A stretch of 64,000 bases of DNA from assembly GCA_037349105.1 (NCBI GenBank), contig JAYJMM010000037.1, forward strand, positions 2,852,001-2,916,000, in the 5' to 3' direction. The notes under the pieces are model-generated. The model did not search any database and was not told where the DNA came from. It saw only the letters and a list, made by a program, of their open reading frames with translations. A program made the position numbers and the translations under genes. Position 1 is the first letter of the stretch, and every line of letters begins with the position of its first letter. The DNA is from Limnomonas spitsbergensis. Lineage: Eukaryota; Chlorophyta; Chlorophyceae; Chlamydomonadales. Below are positions 34,801 to 46,800 of this stretch, piece after piece.

Positions 34801-37800
34801 GCATCAAATTTGTCCACTCCTCTCTCTCTGAAAAACAGATAAGAGTAACCCGGGTTTATGGGTCCAGGTTTAAGCTATGAGTTTCAGGGTTTCAAAGGGT
34901 TTCATGAGGTGTAGAGCTCGGGCTTAACAAGAGGCCAAGATTGAGGCCAGAGAGGAGGCTAGTCCAGCAGCATTGCACCCTGCTCGTGATGCCCATGCCC
35001 CATGCGTGAGGGAGATGAGACAATGGTGCATGAAAAGGGGAGGAGGCAGAGTCCAGAGGTGCGGCCGAGATCTAGGGTCTCAAACGGTGCCCCAAGACTC
35101 CCCAATGGGTTGCAGGAGTCTAGAGCTCGAGGATAAGCGTATTTGGTCTTGCGACTGACGTAGAGGGCGGCATGCCATATTGAATACTCTCAGTGAGCTA
35201 TATCTCTCTGTACCACTCACCCAGCCATGTTCCCCCTAAACCCATAACCCGGCTTTGTTTCCAAGTTCCCTCCTCTAACCTCCTTTCCCTCCAGAGCTTT
35301 CCCTGCACCCCTTCTCCAGCTTGCTACCCTGTATATTCACTCCGGGGGTGCTGCCCTTTCCCAGCTCTGTATCCTCCCTCAAGGCTTGCTATCCCTATAT
35401 TCTCCATCTGGCTATGTATCCCTGTATCCCTCATCCAGCTATGTTTCCCTGGATTCTTGATCCAGAGATGTATCCCTGGATTATCTTTTCACCTGTCATT
35501 CTCTGCATCCCTCATCCAGCTATGTTTCCCTGCATCCCTCATCCAGCTATGTTTCCCTGGATTCTCGATCCAGCGATGTTTCCTTGTCCCTCATCCAGCT
35601 ATGTTTCCCTGGATTCTCGATCCAGCGATGTTAACCTGCATCCCTCATCCAGCTATGTTTCCCTGGATTCTCGATCCAGCGATGTTTCCCTGGATTATCT
35701 TTTCACCTGTCATTCTCTGCATCCCTCATCCAGCTATGTTTCCCTGCATCCCTCATCCAGCTATGTTCCCTGCATCCCTCATCCAGCTATGTTTCCCTGC
35801 ATCCCTCATCCAGCTATGTTTCCCTGCATCCCTCATCCAGCAATGTTTCCTTGTCCCTCATCCAGCTATGTTTCCCTGCATCCCTCATCCAGCTATGTTC
35901 CCTGCATCCCTCATCCAGCTATGTTTCCCTGCATCCCTCATCCAGCTATGTTTCCTTGTCCCTCATCCAGCTATGTTTCCCTGCATCCCTCATCCAGCTA
36001 TGTTTCCCTGCATCCCTCATCCAGCTATGTTTCCTTGCATCCCTCATCCAGCTATGTTTCCCTGCATCCCTCATCCAGCTATGTTCCCTGCATCCCTCAT
36101 CCAGCTATGTTTCCCTGCATCCCTCATCCAGCTATGTTTCCTTGTCCCTCATACAGCTATGTTTCCCTGCATCCCTCATCCAGCTATGTTTCCCTGCATC
36201 CCTCATCCAGCTATGTTTCCCTGCATCCCTCATCCAGCTATGTTTCCCTGCATCCCTCATCCAGCTATGTTTCCCTGCATCCCTCATCCAGCTATGTTTC
36301 CCTGCATCCCTCATCCAGCTATGTTTCCCTGCATCCCTCATCCAGCTATGTTTCCCTGCATCCCTCATCCAGCTATGTTTCCCTGCATCCCTCATCCAGC
36401 TATGTTTCCCTGCATCCCTCATCCAGCAATGTTTCCCTGCATCCCTCATCCAGCTATGTTTCCCTGCATCCCTCATCCAGCTATGTTTCCCTGCATCCCT
36501 CATCCAGCTATGTTTCCCTGCATCCCTCATCCAGCAATGTTTCCCTGCATCCCTCATCCAGCTATGTTTCCCTGCATCCCTCATCCAGCAATGTTTCCCT
36601 GCATCCCTCATCCAGCTATGTTTCCCTGCATCCCTCATCCAACAATGTTTCCCTGCATCCCTCATCCAGCTATGTTTCCCTGCATCCCTCATCCAGCTAT
36701 GTTTCCCTGCATCCCTCATCCAGCTATGTTTCCCTGCATCCCTCATCCAGCTATGTTTCCCTGCATCCCTCATCCAGCTATGTTTCCCTGCATCCCTCAT
36801 CCAGCTATGTTTCCCTGCATCCCTCATCCAGCTATGTTTCCCTGCATCCCGCATCCAGCTATGTTTCCCTGCATCCCTCATCCAGCTATGTTTCCCTGCA
36901 TCCCTCATCCAGCTATGTTTCCCTGCATCCCTCATCCAGCAATGTTTCCATGCATCCCTCATCCAGCTATGTTTCCCTGCATCCCTCATCCAGCTATGTT
37001 TCCCTGCATCCCTCATCCAACAATGTTTCCCTGCATCCCTCATCCAGCTATGTTTCCCTGCATCCCTCATCCAGCAATGTTTCCCTGCATCCCTCATCCA
37101 GCTATGTTTCCCTGCATCCCTCATCCAGCTATGTTTCCCTGCATCCCTCATCCAGCTATGTTTCCCTGCATCCCTCATCCAGCTATGTTTCCCTGCATCC
37201 CTCATCCAGCTATGTTTCCATGCATCCCTCATCCAGCTATGTTTCCCTGCATCCCTCATCTAGCTATGTTTCCCTGCATCCCTCATCCAGCTATGTTTCC
37301 CTGCATCCCTCATCCAACAATGTTTCCCTGCATCCCTCATCCAGCTATGTTTCCCTGCATCCCTCATCCAGCTATGTTTCCCTGCATCCCTCATCCAGCT
37401 ATGTTTCCCTGCATCCCTCATCCAGCTATGTTTCCCTGCATCCCTCATCCAGCAATGTTTCCCTGCATCCCTCATCCAGCTATGTTTCCCTGCATCCCTC
37501 ATCCAGCTATGTTTCCCTGCATCCCTCATCCAGCTATGTTTCCCTGCATCCCTCATCCAGCTATGTTTCCCTGCATCCCTCATCCAGCTATGTTTCCCTG
37601 CATCCCTCATCCAGCTATGTTTCCCTGCATCCCTCATCCAGCAATGTTTCCCTGCATCCCTCATCCAGCTATGTTTCCCTGCATCCCTCATCCAGCTATG
37701 TTTCCCTGCATCCCTCATCCAGCAATGTTTCCCTGCATCCCTCATCCAGCAATGTTTCCCTGCATCCCTCATCCAGCTATGTTTCCCTGCATCCCTCATC

Positions 37801-40800
37801 CAGCTATGTTTCCCTGCATCCCTCATCCAACAATGTTTCCCTGCATCCCTCATCCAGCTATGTTTCCCTGCATCCCTCATCCAGCTATGTTTCCCTGCAT
37901 CCCTCATCCAGCTATGTTTCCATGCATCCCTCATCCAGCTATGTTTCCCTGCATCCCTCATCCAGCTATGTTTCCCTGCATCCCTCATCCAGCTATGTTT
38001 CCCTGCATCCCTCATCCAACAATGTTTCCCTGCATCCCTCATCCAGCTATGTTTCCCTGCATCCCTCATCCAGCAATGTTTCCCTGCATCCCTCATCCAG
38101 CTATGTTTCCCTGCATCCCTCATCCAGCAATGTTTCCCTGCATCCCTCATCCAGCTATGTTTCCCTGCATCCCTCATCCAGCTATGTTTCCCTGCATCCC
38201 TCATCCAGCAATGTTTCCCTGCATCCCTCATCCAGCAATGTTTCCTTGTCCCTCATCCAGCTATGTTTCCCTGCATCCCTCATCCAGCTATGTTTCCCTG
38301 CATCCCTCATCCAGCAATGTTTCCCTGCATCCGCCCTCTGGCTCATCCCTAACGGTCCCAACCCTACCTGCCGCCATACGTGTGTGGTACAGCTCCTCAA
38401 AGAATTTCTCCCCCAGGAAGTCTGCCCAGGCGCCTATATTCATGCCATCGGGAAGGGAGATCTGTCCAGGCAGAAGGAGGGGGAGGGGAATAATCACAGT
38501 GTTACTATGTGAAGCTAGTTTCAAGCTTTATAAAACAAAACTCCCCCGCCTGAGGTCTTGGTGGTTGATGGAATAGAAGCAGCCGTATCTCCTTCATAAG
38601 TATTTCATATATGATATCATGACAATGGGACACTGAAACACTTAATGGCATTCGAGTTTCCTAGAAAAGACAAACCTGGCTCACTCACCATCAGGCCTTT
38701 TTCTTTCCCTCATGAACGCACCTTCATTGTGTAGTCCTGATAGTGGATGAAATGCAGGCAGCCCTGTTTTCTTATCGAGTATGTCATGCAACATGTGATG
38801 ACCGGTGGACAATGAATCTTGGATTATTTTTTAATGAACACAAACTGGACTGATGAACCATTCCCGGCCTCTCCCCGCCCCTCTGGCATCTCCCGGTGGT
38901 TGATGGCAACTATTTTTCCCCTCAGTATTTCAAACTTGATCTCCTGACTGGTAGACACAGAGTCTTGAAGATTTTTTAACTACCATATCCAACTCGTTAA
39001 TCCTTCCCAACCTCTCCCCCCCCCCTCTGGCATCTCCCGACTCCCCAGGCACGCGCCTTCATCTTATGGTCTTGATGGTTGTTGTTGTCGTAGTTCTCAT
39101 AGTAGTTGATGACGAAGTCAATGGCCACCGCCTCGACCGGAACATCGATCTCAGCAGTCCACCAGTCCGAACCGGGAGCAGCCTGGAAATAGGGATAGGG
39201 AAGGGTGTAGGGGAGGGCGGGCAAGTCTTATGCCGAGGGGAACCCAGATTGAAAATCGACCCTGCAGTATCTCGAGGGCAGGCCATCATGCAGCGAAATC
39301 TAACATCTTGTTCTTTCATGTTTAGCTTGGCTTATGGTCGGGGGCGTCTGAGACCATTGGCGAAGGATTACGGAGGGTACAGATTGAAGGCCCTAACCCT
39401 GTCGGACAAAAGACGATGGGCGTGCAACACACATGTTCAAAAGCTACAGCAGGGAAATGTCATGCTTGACACCTCATAAAGGGGCCTGTCACTAGGGGGG
39501 TCGGACTAGTCCCCCGGCACCCCCCCAACTGATAATGCGACCCCATGGTTTGCGCCTTGGCAAACGGAAGAATCGACTGGCGTCCAGGACTTAAGCCATG
39601 GAATACAAAATGGAGCACCGATTTTTTTCCTCGTCGATTCTTCCTTGTGCTAAGGCGCCAACCGGGCATTTAAATCCCCTGTTTTGGGGGACTGGTCCGA
39701 CCCCCCTAGTGACAGGCCCCTTACCTCATACCCCTTCAGGCAAAACAGTCTGGAAATGGAACGGGCATGTTGAAGCTATATGCAGCATAACTACCATCCA
39801 CACATTTTGAAGTGGCCCCACGGCCCCCACTCAGCCTGAAGCCCTCGCTTTACCCCCATTTCTCTACCTCAAACGAGTTGCTGCAATCTCTACAACCGCC
39901 AGCCCATCCTACCTCTCTAACCTCCCCAACCATACTACAAACCCTGAACCCTCCAGCCATATCCTCTCTCCTTTTCTCCCATGGCCTCCCCCCACTTCCC
40001 CACCCGTGTCCCCTCCTCTGCCTGCACTGCAGCTGAATTTCAGAAAACAAATAGAGCCAAGCAATTGCGCCGTAAAACAGAATCAAGGAGGTCATTATGG
40101 TTTTGGTGGTTTTGTTGTTGTCCTAGTTGTCAAAGTAGTCGATGACGAAGTTAATGGCCACCGCCTCGACTGGAACATAGATATCAGCTGTCCACCAGTC
40201 CGATCCGTAAAAGTAGCTAAACTTGCCTTGAAATTTCGGTGTTTGAATGCTAAGCTCCGTAATCCACTCACCGTTATCAGCACAGCACTGAAAACACCCC
40301 CTCTCACCTTCGATGCTGCCGCGTCCCGCTTCAGCTCGGCAACTGATGCCTTCTGCCACGCATTGAATCCGTACCGCAGCGTCAGAGTCTGGTCGGCGGG
40401 GATACCCATGTTGGCCAGCGGGCCAACTACACTGTTGTACTGCAGCTTCACCTGCAGTACATGCAGTACATCCTGCGTCAACACCAAACAACCACCCCCA
40501 GAGTTATGCATGCGCCCTGGGATTGAAACAGGTCAAGGCAAGGCCTGGCATTTCACTACACGAGCATGGGCTTAACCCCAGCCCTTTTAATACCTCACAC
40601 GCGTAGTCAGGTGCACACACTCGCGACAGCTAGACCCCGTCAGTCGGCCCCATCCCCCCGCATGGCCCCTCCATAAGGCGCACATCAAATACCCACCCAT
40701 CCATACACTGCTGCAGGAGGTCCCCCGCACCTTTGTTCCTGCCTTGGGTTCAGCAGGCGACGCCTTCCACAGCACGGGCTGGTTGCGGTCCCCGTTGACA

Positions 40801-43800
40801 TGCATGACCGTGACGCCGTGAGAGATAAGCCCCTCGTACGCCCCCTTGAGGTCTACGAGTGGGGCGGGGCATTGAACCAGGGTTTAGGATCAAGACACGG
40901 ATATAGAGTTCAGGACCACGACATGGGCTGGCTCGGGTCCCCTTGACGCGTCACAGTATTGAAGACAAGGCCCTCGTACGCCCCCTTCGACGTCTGCAAG
41001 TGGAGCAGGCATGGATCCAGGGTTGAGGAACACGACAAAGGCTGGTTGAAGTCTCCATTCACGCACGACCATGACACAATTGGAGACATGCCGCTCCTAT
41101 GGCCCCTTGAGTTCAGGTTCAAGTCAGATGGGGCATCTTTCTAGGGTTTCGGAGCACAACGCGGGCTCATTGCAGCCTTCATGCACACGTGCACACATGT
41201 TGTTGGAATCAGGCCCCTTGTATGACCCCTTGAGGTCAGCACGGCGAAAAAGTGGGGCGGGGCGCAGACCAAGGGTTTCGGAGCAGGGTCAGGATCTGCA
41301 CTCGGGGAGGGTCGAGGTGCAGCAGCAGCAGCAGGCAAGACCCTGCCAACCTCCCCCCCCCCTGTCTCCCTCGCTGCAACAAGTCATATGCATGGGCTGC
41401 TGGGCTGCGCTGCGCTGCCTTGGGCCCTTCCCCCCCTCACCTGTTGCTCACCCCCCCCCTCCTAAAAGCGAGGAACCTGAACCCACCTCATGCACGCTTG
41501 TACCTGTGGTCCTTATCTGTGTCCCTTCTGCCCCCTGACCTCCCCCTCATCCCCCCCTACGCTGTTCACCCTCCTCTTGCCCTGTCACCCTCCTGCCTGC
41601 CTGCCCCCCTCTCCACCCCGTCTACAGAGCTCACAATCCTTTTCCCCCTTTCTCATTGCTCATCCCCTCTTCCCTCCTTTATATGCTGTTGACACCCCTC
41701 TTACCCCCTTTCCCATTGCCCCCCCCCCCTCTGCACCCCCCTCTCGCCCCCTCTCACCCTGTGCGCGTTTGTATCCGTTATCCTTGTCCTGCTGCTTCAT
41801 GGCCACTTGCCGCTGCCGCTCCGCAGCCTCCGCCGCCGCCTTCTCAGCAGCTGCCTTAATGCGCGCCGCCTTGATTGCCCGCTCCCCAGCCTGATCGATC
41901 CAGGTGTCATAAGTGATCCCGGCTGCTGGAAGGAGACAAGGAAGAAGCGAGTAGGAGGAGGATGAGAGGGGGGGGGGGGAGAAGAGGAGGAAAAGTACCG
42001 CCTTGGCTGCCTGCTTGCGGCCTGAATCATTCAGGTGTTTAGGTCATCCCAGCCGCAGGGAGGAGGCAAGGGGAGGAAGTGGGAAGGAGAGGGGGGGCAG
42101 AGGGGAGAGGAGCCATGGGGGGAGAGGAGTCAAGAGGAAAAGTACCGCATTGGCTGCATGCTTGCCGGCATGATCGATCCAGGTGTCATGGGTGATCCCG
42201 GCTGCAAGGATCAGGTGGGTGGGAGGTGAGGGGGGGGAGAGGGGGACAGAGGGGAAAGCGGGGGGTGGGGGGGGCAAAGGGGGAGGAGAGCAGGAGCAGG
42301 GTGCAGGAGAGGAGGTCAGGGGCAAGGAGAGGAGCGGGGAAACGGGCAAGGTGAGTGGGGAAGCCAAAGGTTTTTAATTATTAATGAAGCAGGCTTCCAT
42401 TGGGGCAGGTGGTCAAAAGCACCAGAGGCCAAAGCATGGATAGGGCTAGAAAACAGGGACGGAATCGGCAGTTGAAGCAGACGGTCCTATCCTGGTCCTC
42501 GGCTCTCTGTTCCCCAATGTAGTGGAGCCAACTGAAGCATTTTGCCCTTCAACCCTTTGATTGTGTGTTTGAAACCCTGCACCCCTTTGATTGTGTACAC
42601 GAGGTCCAGCATAAGGTTGTTTTCAAAGCTGCCCTCCCCGTCACGATACAATGTAAAATTCTTCCTCACACCTTTGACCGTGTCCATGAAATTATTCCCA
42701 CACCTTTTGAGTGAGTACGTGAAACCCTTCACACCTTTGAGTGAGTACGTGAAACCCTTCACACCTTGGACGGAGTACATGAAACCCTTCAAACCTTCGA
42801 CGGTGTCCATGACATTATTCTCTCACCTTTGACAGCGTACATCAAACACTTCACCCCTTAGATTGGGGACATGGAACCCTTCGCACCTTTGACTGGGTAC
42901 ATAAAGTCCTGCGTTAGGTTGTTCTCAAAGTGCCCTTCGCCATCATCTAGAACGAAGTTCAACTCAAAGCTGTCCGTGGGCACCTGACAGATCCACGGGG
43001 AGTAGAATTTATAGTTTAGGGCTTAGGTTTCAGGCCTATGTTAGGGTTTAGGGCCTAGGTTGCAGGCCCAAGTTAGGGTCTAGGGCCTAGGTTGCAGGCC
43101 TAAGTTAGGGTATAGGGCCTAGGTTGCAGGCCTACGTTAGGGTCTAGGGCCTAGGTTTCAGCGGTAGTTAGGGTTAAGGGCCTAGGCTGCAGACCTACAT
43201 TAGGGTCTAGGGCTTAGGATTCAGCCGTAGGTAGGGTTTAGGGCCCAGGTTGCAGACCTAAGTTAGGGTATAGAGCCTAGGTTTCACGCATAAGTTAGGG
43301 TCTAAGGCCTAGGTTGCAGACCTAAGTTAGGGTTTAGGGTCTAGGTTGCAGGCATAAGTTAGATTCGATTTCAGCCGTAGTTAGGGTGTAGGGCCTAGGT
43401 TTCAGCCGTAGTTAGGGTTAAGGGCCTAGGTTGCAGGCCTACGTTAGGGTGTAGGGCTTAGGTTTCAGCCGTAGTTAGGGTTTAGGGCCTAGGTTGCAGG
43501 CCTATGTTAGGGTTTAGGGCCTAGGTTGCAGGCCTACGGTGGGGTCTAGGGCCTAGATTGCAGGCCTAAGCTAGGGTCTAGGGCCTAGATTGCAGGCCTA
43601 AGTTAGGGTTTAGGGCCTAGGTTGCAGGCCTACGGTGGGGTCTAGGGCCTAGATTGCAGGCCTAAGCTAGGGTCTAGGGCCTAGGTTGCAGCCTTAGTTA
43701 GGGTTTAGGGCCTAGGTTGCAGCCTTAGTTAGGGTCTAGGGCCTAGGTTTCAGCCGTAGTTAGGGTGTAGGGCCTTGGTTTCAGACATAAGTTAGGGTCT

Positions 43801-46800
43801 CGGACCTAGGTTGCAGGCCTAAGTTAGGGTTTAGGGCCTAGGTTGCAGGCCTAAGTAAGGGCTTAGGGCCTAGGTTGCATGCCTACGTTAGGGTTTAGGG
43901 CCTAGGTTGCAGGCCTACGTTAGGGTTAAGGACCTAGGTTTCAAGCATAGGTTAGGGTCTAGGGCCTAGATTGCAGGCCAAAGTTAGGGTGTAGGGCCTA
44001 GATTGCAGGCCTAAGTTAGGGTGTAGGGCCTAGGTTTCAGCCGTAGTTAGCGTGTAGGGCCTAGGTGTGAAGCATAGGTTAGGGTCTAGGTTGCAGGCCT
44101 GAGTTAGGGTCTAGGGCCAAGATTGCAGGCCTAAGCTAGGGTGTAGGGCCTAGGTTTCAGGCCGAGGCTGACGTGTACCAGGCGATGGATTGCAGAAGGG
44201 GGGAAGGCTTCACCGGGTTCAGGTTAAATGGGTGAAAGGGTAAGAGCTATGTCATTTGTCCCCTTACGCTCAATATTGCCCCCTCCCCCCCCTCCCCCCC
44301 CCCCTGCTCTGCTCGCCGTCCCACTTTGATGCGGCACGACCAAAAGTCCGCGCCTTGATCCTTGGTGATGGCAGTGGGCGACAGCTGCGCCTTGCTGCCC
44401 TCCTCGGGCTTCAGCTCCCACTTGTTGAAACCGTAGGACAGGTTGATTTGAGGGCGGCCCCTGCGAGGTCAGAGCAACAGAGGAGCAGGGCGGATCATTG
44501 TTTAAGGGTGCCTCTCTTGCTCCGTCGCCTGGAACAAAAAGTGGTAGACTTTAAATACCGGTATTGCACAAGTACCGCACTTCCTTGTCTTCTCTCCAAA
44601 GTTACACTACCCTATTCGAGGATCTTTGGATCAAAGCTTGTCACTCATTAGACACCCCCAAGCGTACTGCCGGTACCTGCGCACTTCATCATTGATTCAG
44701 ATGCAACATCAAAAACAAAACTTGGTAAACTACCGGGACGTTAACAACTTTTTTTTAGAAACAATTGCATACTGTTTGCATGCTATTTGCACACACACAG
44801 GTCTCAGGCGCCTACACTCCTACAGCATGCCACATACAGATATACTGTTATAGGATGATGTGTATTGTGTAGATATGTCATCTGCTTATAGAATCTAGAG
44901 AGGCAGGTGTGGATATGTGCCATGTATACATGTATGGCCCTCTGTTTGCATGCATATCGAGACAAGTGCGTCCCTCGTCGCCCCTCCACCCCACACCCAC
45001 CTACAACAGATCATGTCCAGCTTTGGTTCACACTATCCCTGTCCGCCCCCTGCACTCGGTCCTCACCTCAAAGACTCGCTCGCGTTGCGGTTGAAGTAAA
45101 TGATGAGTTCCTCCCCAGCCACCGGCTCCTCCGGTGTCATAACGATCATCCAGTGGTGCCTGTCAGCCACCGCCTCCTCGGGGAGCAACGTCAGCGCCTT
45201 TCGGGCAGCAATCCGCTCGGGCTTGAGCTGAAGAAAGAGACGCAGCGGGGAGGGGTGGGTTTGGGTGACACTAAGAGGCGCCACAGAGGGCGGATAGGAA
45301 GGAGGAAATCACGAAAGTCCAGTCAAGTCCAATCAAGTCCGGTGATATCCGTCAGCCACCGCCTCCTCAGGAGGCACTATCAGTGCCTAGTGGGCACCAA
45401 TCCGCTCGGTCTTGGGCTAAAAGGAGAAGGAGCAGGAGACGGTGTGAAAAAGATCGGGAGGGAGGGGAGAGGGTAGGGAGGGTGGTGGTGGTAGGGCGGG
45501 CGCATAGGGGACCGTCAGAGGGGGGGGTGAGTGAGTGGGGGAGAGTTACAGAGAACCATGAGGTCTCAGGGTCTCATCAGGGGAGACGTTGCGCAGGATC
45601 CAGACATGGACACTGGGAAAGATTGACAATGGACCCTGACCGCCTCAGTAAGGTAGGCATCACCCTTTGCTTGGCCTCGTACACCACAGCCGTCGGAGGA
45701 ATTAATCACGGGCAATACGGAATACGTGCTTTCTCAAGTGACTTGGTTTTCATTGCAGCATGAGCTGCTTGTAGTTTCCGCATCCTCTTGGCAGGTAGCA
45801 AGAAAGAAAACTACACCCCGCAGGGGCGTGATGGTGAAGGAGACAGTGCAGCATGGGTCGAGGGCCTCGTCAACGCCATTACCATCAAAAGGGGACACGT
45901 TAAGGCGAAACTCACAATATCATGCCCTCAAGGCCCCGGCTTCCCTATCCTCCCGTCTCACCTCTGCTTCCACCCTGCTCTTGGCCTTGGGTTCCGGAGC
46001 CCGGTAGATAGGAGGGGGCGGTGGCGCTAAGTCCTCCGGGCATGGCGCATCCTGCAATGAGGAGGCGGTACGCTATGAACGCCACCGTGAAGGGGATCCC
46101 GGAGGGTCAAGAAGCTACATGGAAGCTCATAGAAGGGGGTGGGGGTCGAATGGGGACGGTTCGGAGAAGGGAGGGTTTGGAGAAGGGAGGGCTTATAGAA
46201 GGGAGGGCTTAAAGGTTCAAGAAGCTACATGAAAGCTTGTAAATGGGGGTGGGGGGTCGAATAGGGAGGGCTTTTAGAAGGGAGGGCTTGGAGAGGGCTG
46301 ATAAAGTGGGAGAGAAAGCAGGTTTAAAGGACGGTCCTAGCCTCCATTAGCAGAGCTCCATCAACATCCTGGCAACGCAAAACACACACAAAAGGGCCAA
46401 TCTCAGCCTGCCTTTGCAACAATTGACTCGGCCACACTTGGCCACTCAGCTTGCGTTCACAAAACACCACGGGCCATGTGACCACCCGTCAGGAATCAGC
46501 ACATCCAAGGGACGTACCCAAGCCAGCGCCTCAAAACACCTTGCCTAAGTCTTGGTCCACCAAAAGGATGCCCCCGGCTCCCCCTGGTCTGGTAGGTGAT
46601 GGCAAACACCATACCCGGCGCCCCTTCTCCTCTATCACACCCTCCTCTTCTTCCCCCTTACCCCCCTGTCTTCCGCTCCCTCTTCTACACAACTTCAGCA
46701 CCCCTACTGCCTGTCTTCCGTTCCCCTTCTTGCTGCCCGCCCACGTAGCTCCGTATCTCCAGGTATACTGAGAGTGACATGATGTCTTGCTGCTTCCACC

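Larger units (their letters stand above)
39057..40852 (-). other. SS3: SS3 CBM53 starch-binding module 2 (exons 12-14)
   Basis: Residues about 463-552, after a preceding [16 protein letters not shown] stretch in exon 12. Landmarks are [43 protein letters not shown] and [13 protein letters not shown]. The paired Trp and the YDNNN loop are the usual glucan-contact features. Exon 14 is followed by GCGCGT rather than GT, so its donor is probably a GC-type site. Confidence 0.92.

Noticed and set aside
35400..38331. CRISPR-like appearance of a regular repeat array
   Set aside because: Units are directly adjacent with no unique spacers; it is a minisatellite in a eukaryotic intron.
35193..38576. 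1127-codon plus-strand ORF and 300-1000-codon companions in other frames
   Set aside because: All are readings of the 27-bp tandem array. The unit length is divisible by 3, several frames and both strands are open, and the true SS3 exon 15 lies on the minus strand within the same interval.
42044..42367. Pro/Ser-rich ORFs and similar in polypyrimidine regions of SS3 introns
   Set aside because: Composition artefacts. The only coding-like piece inside is the decayed exon 11 copy.
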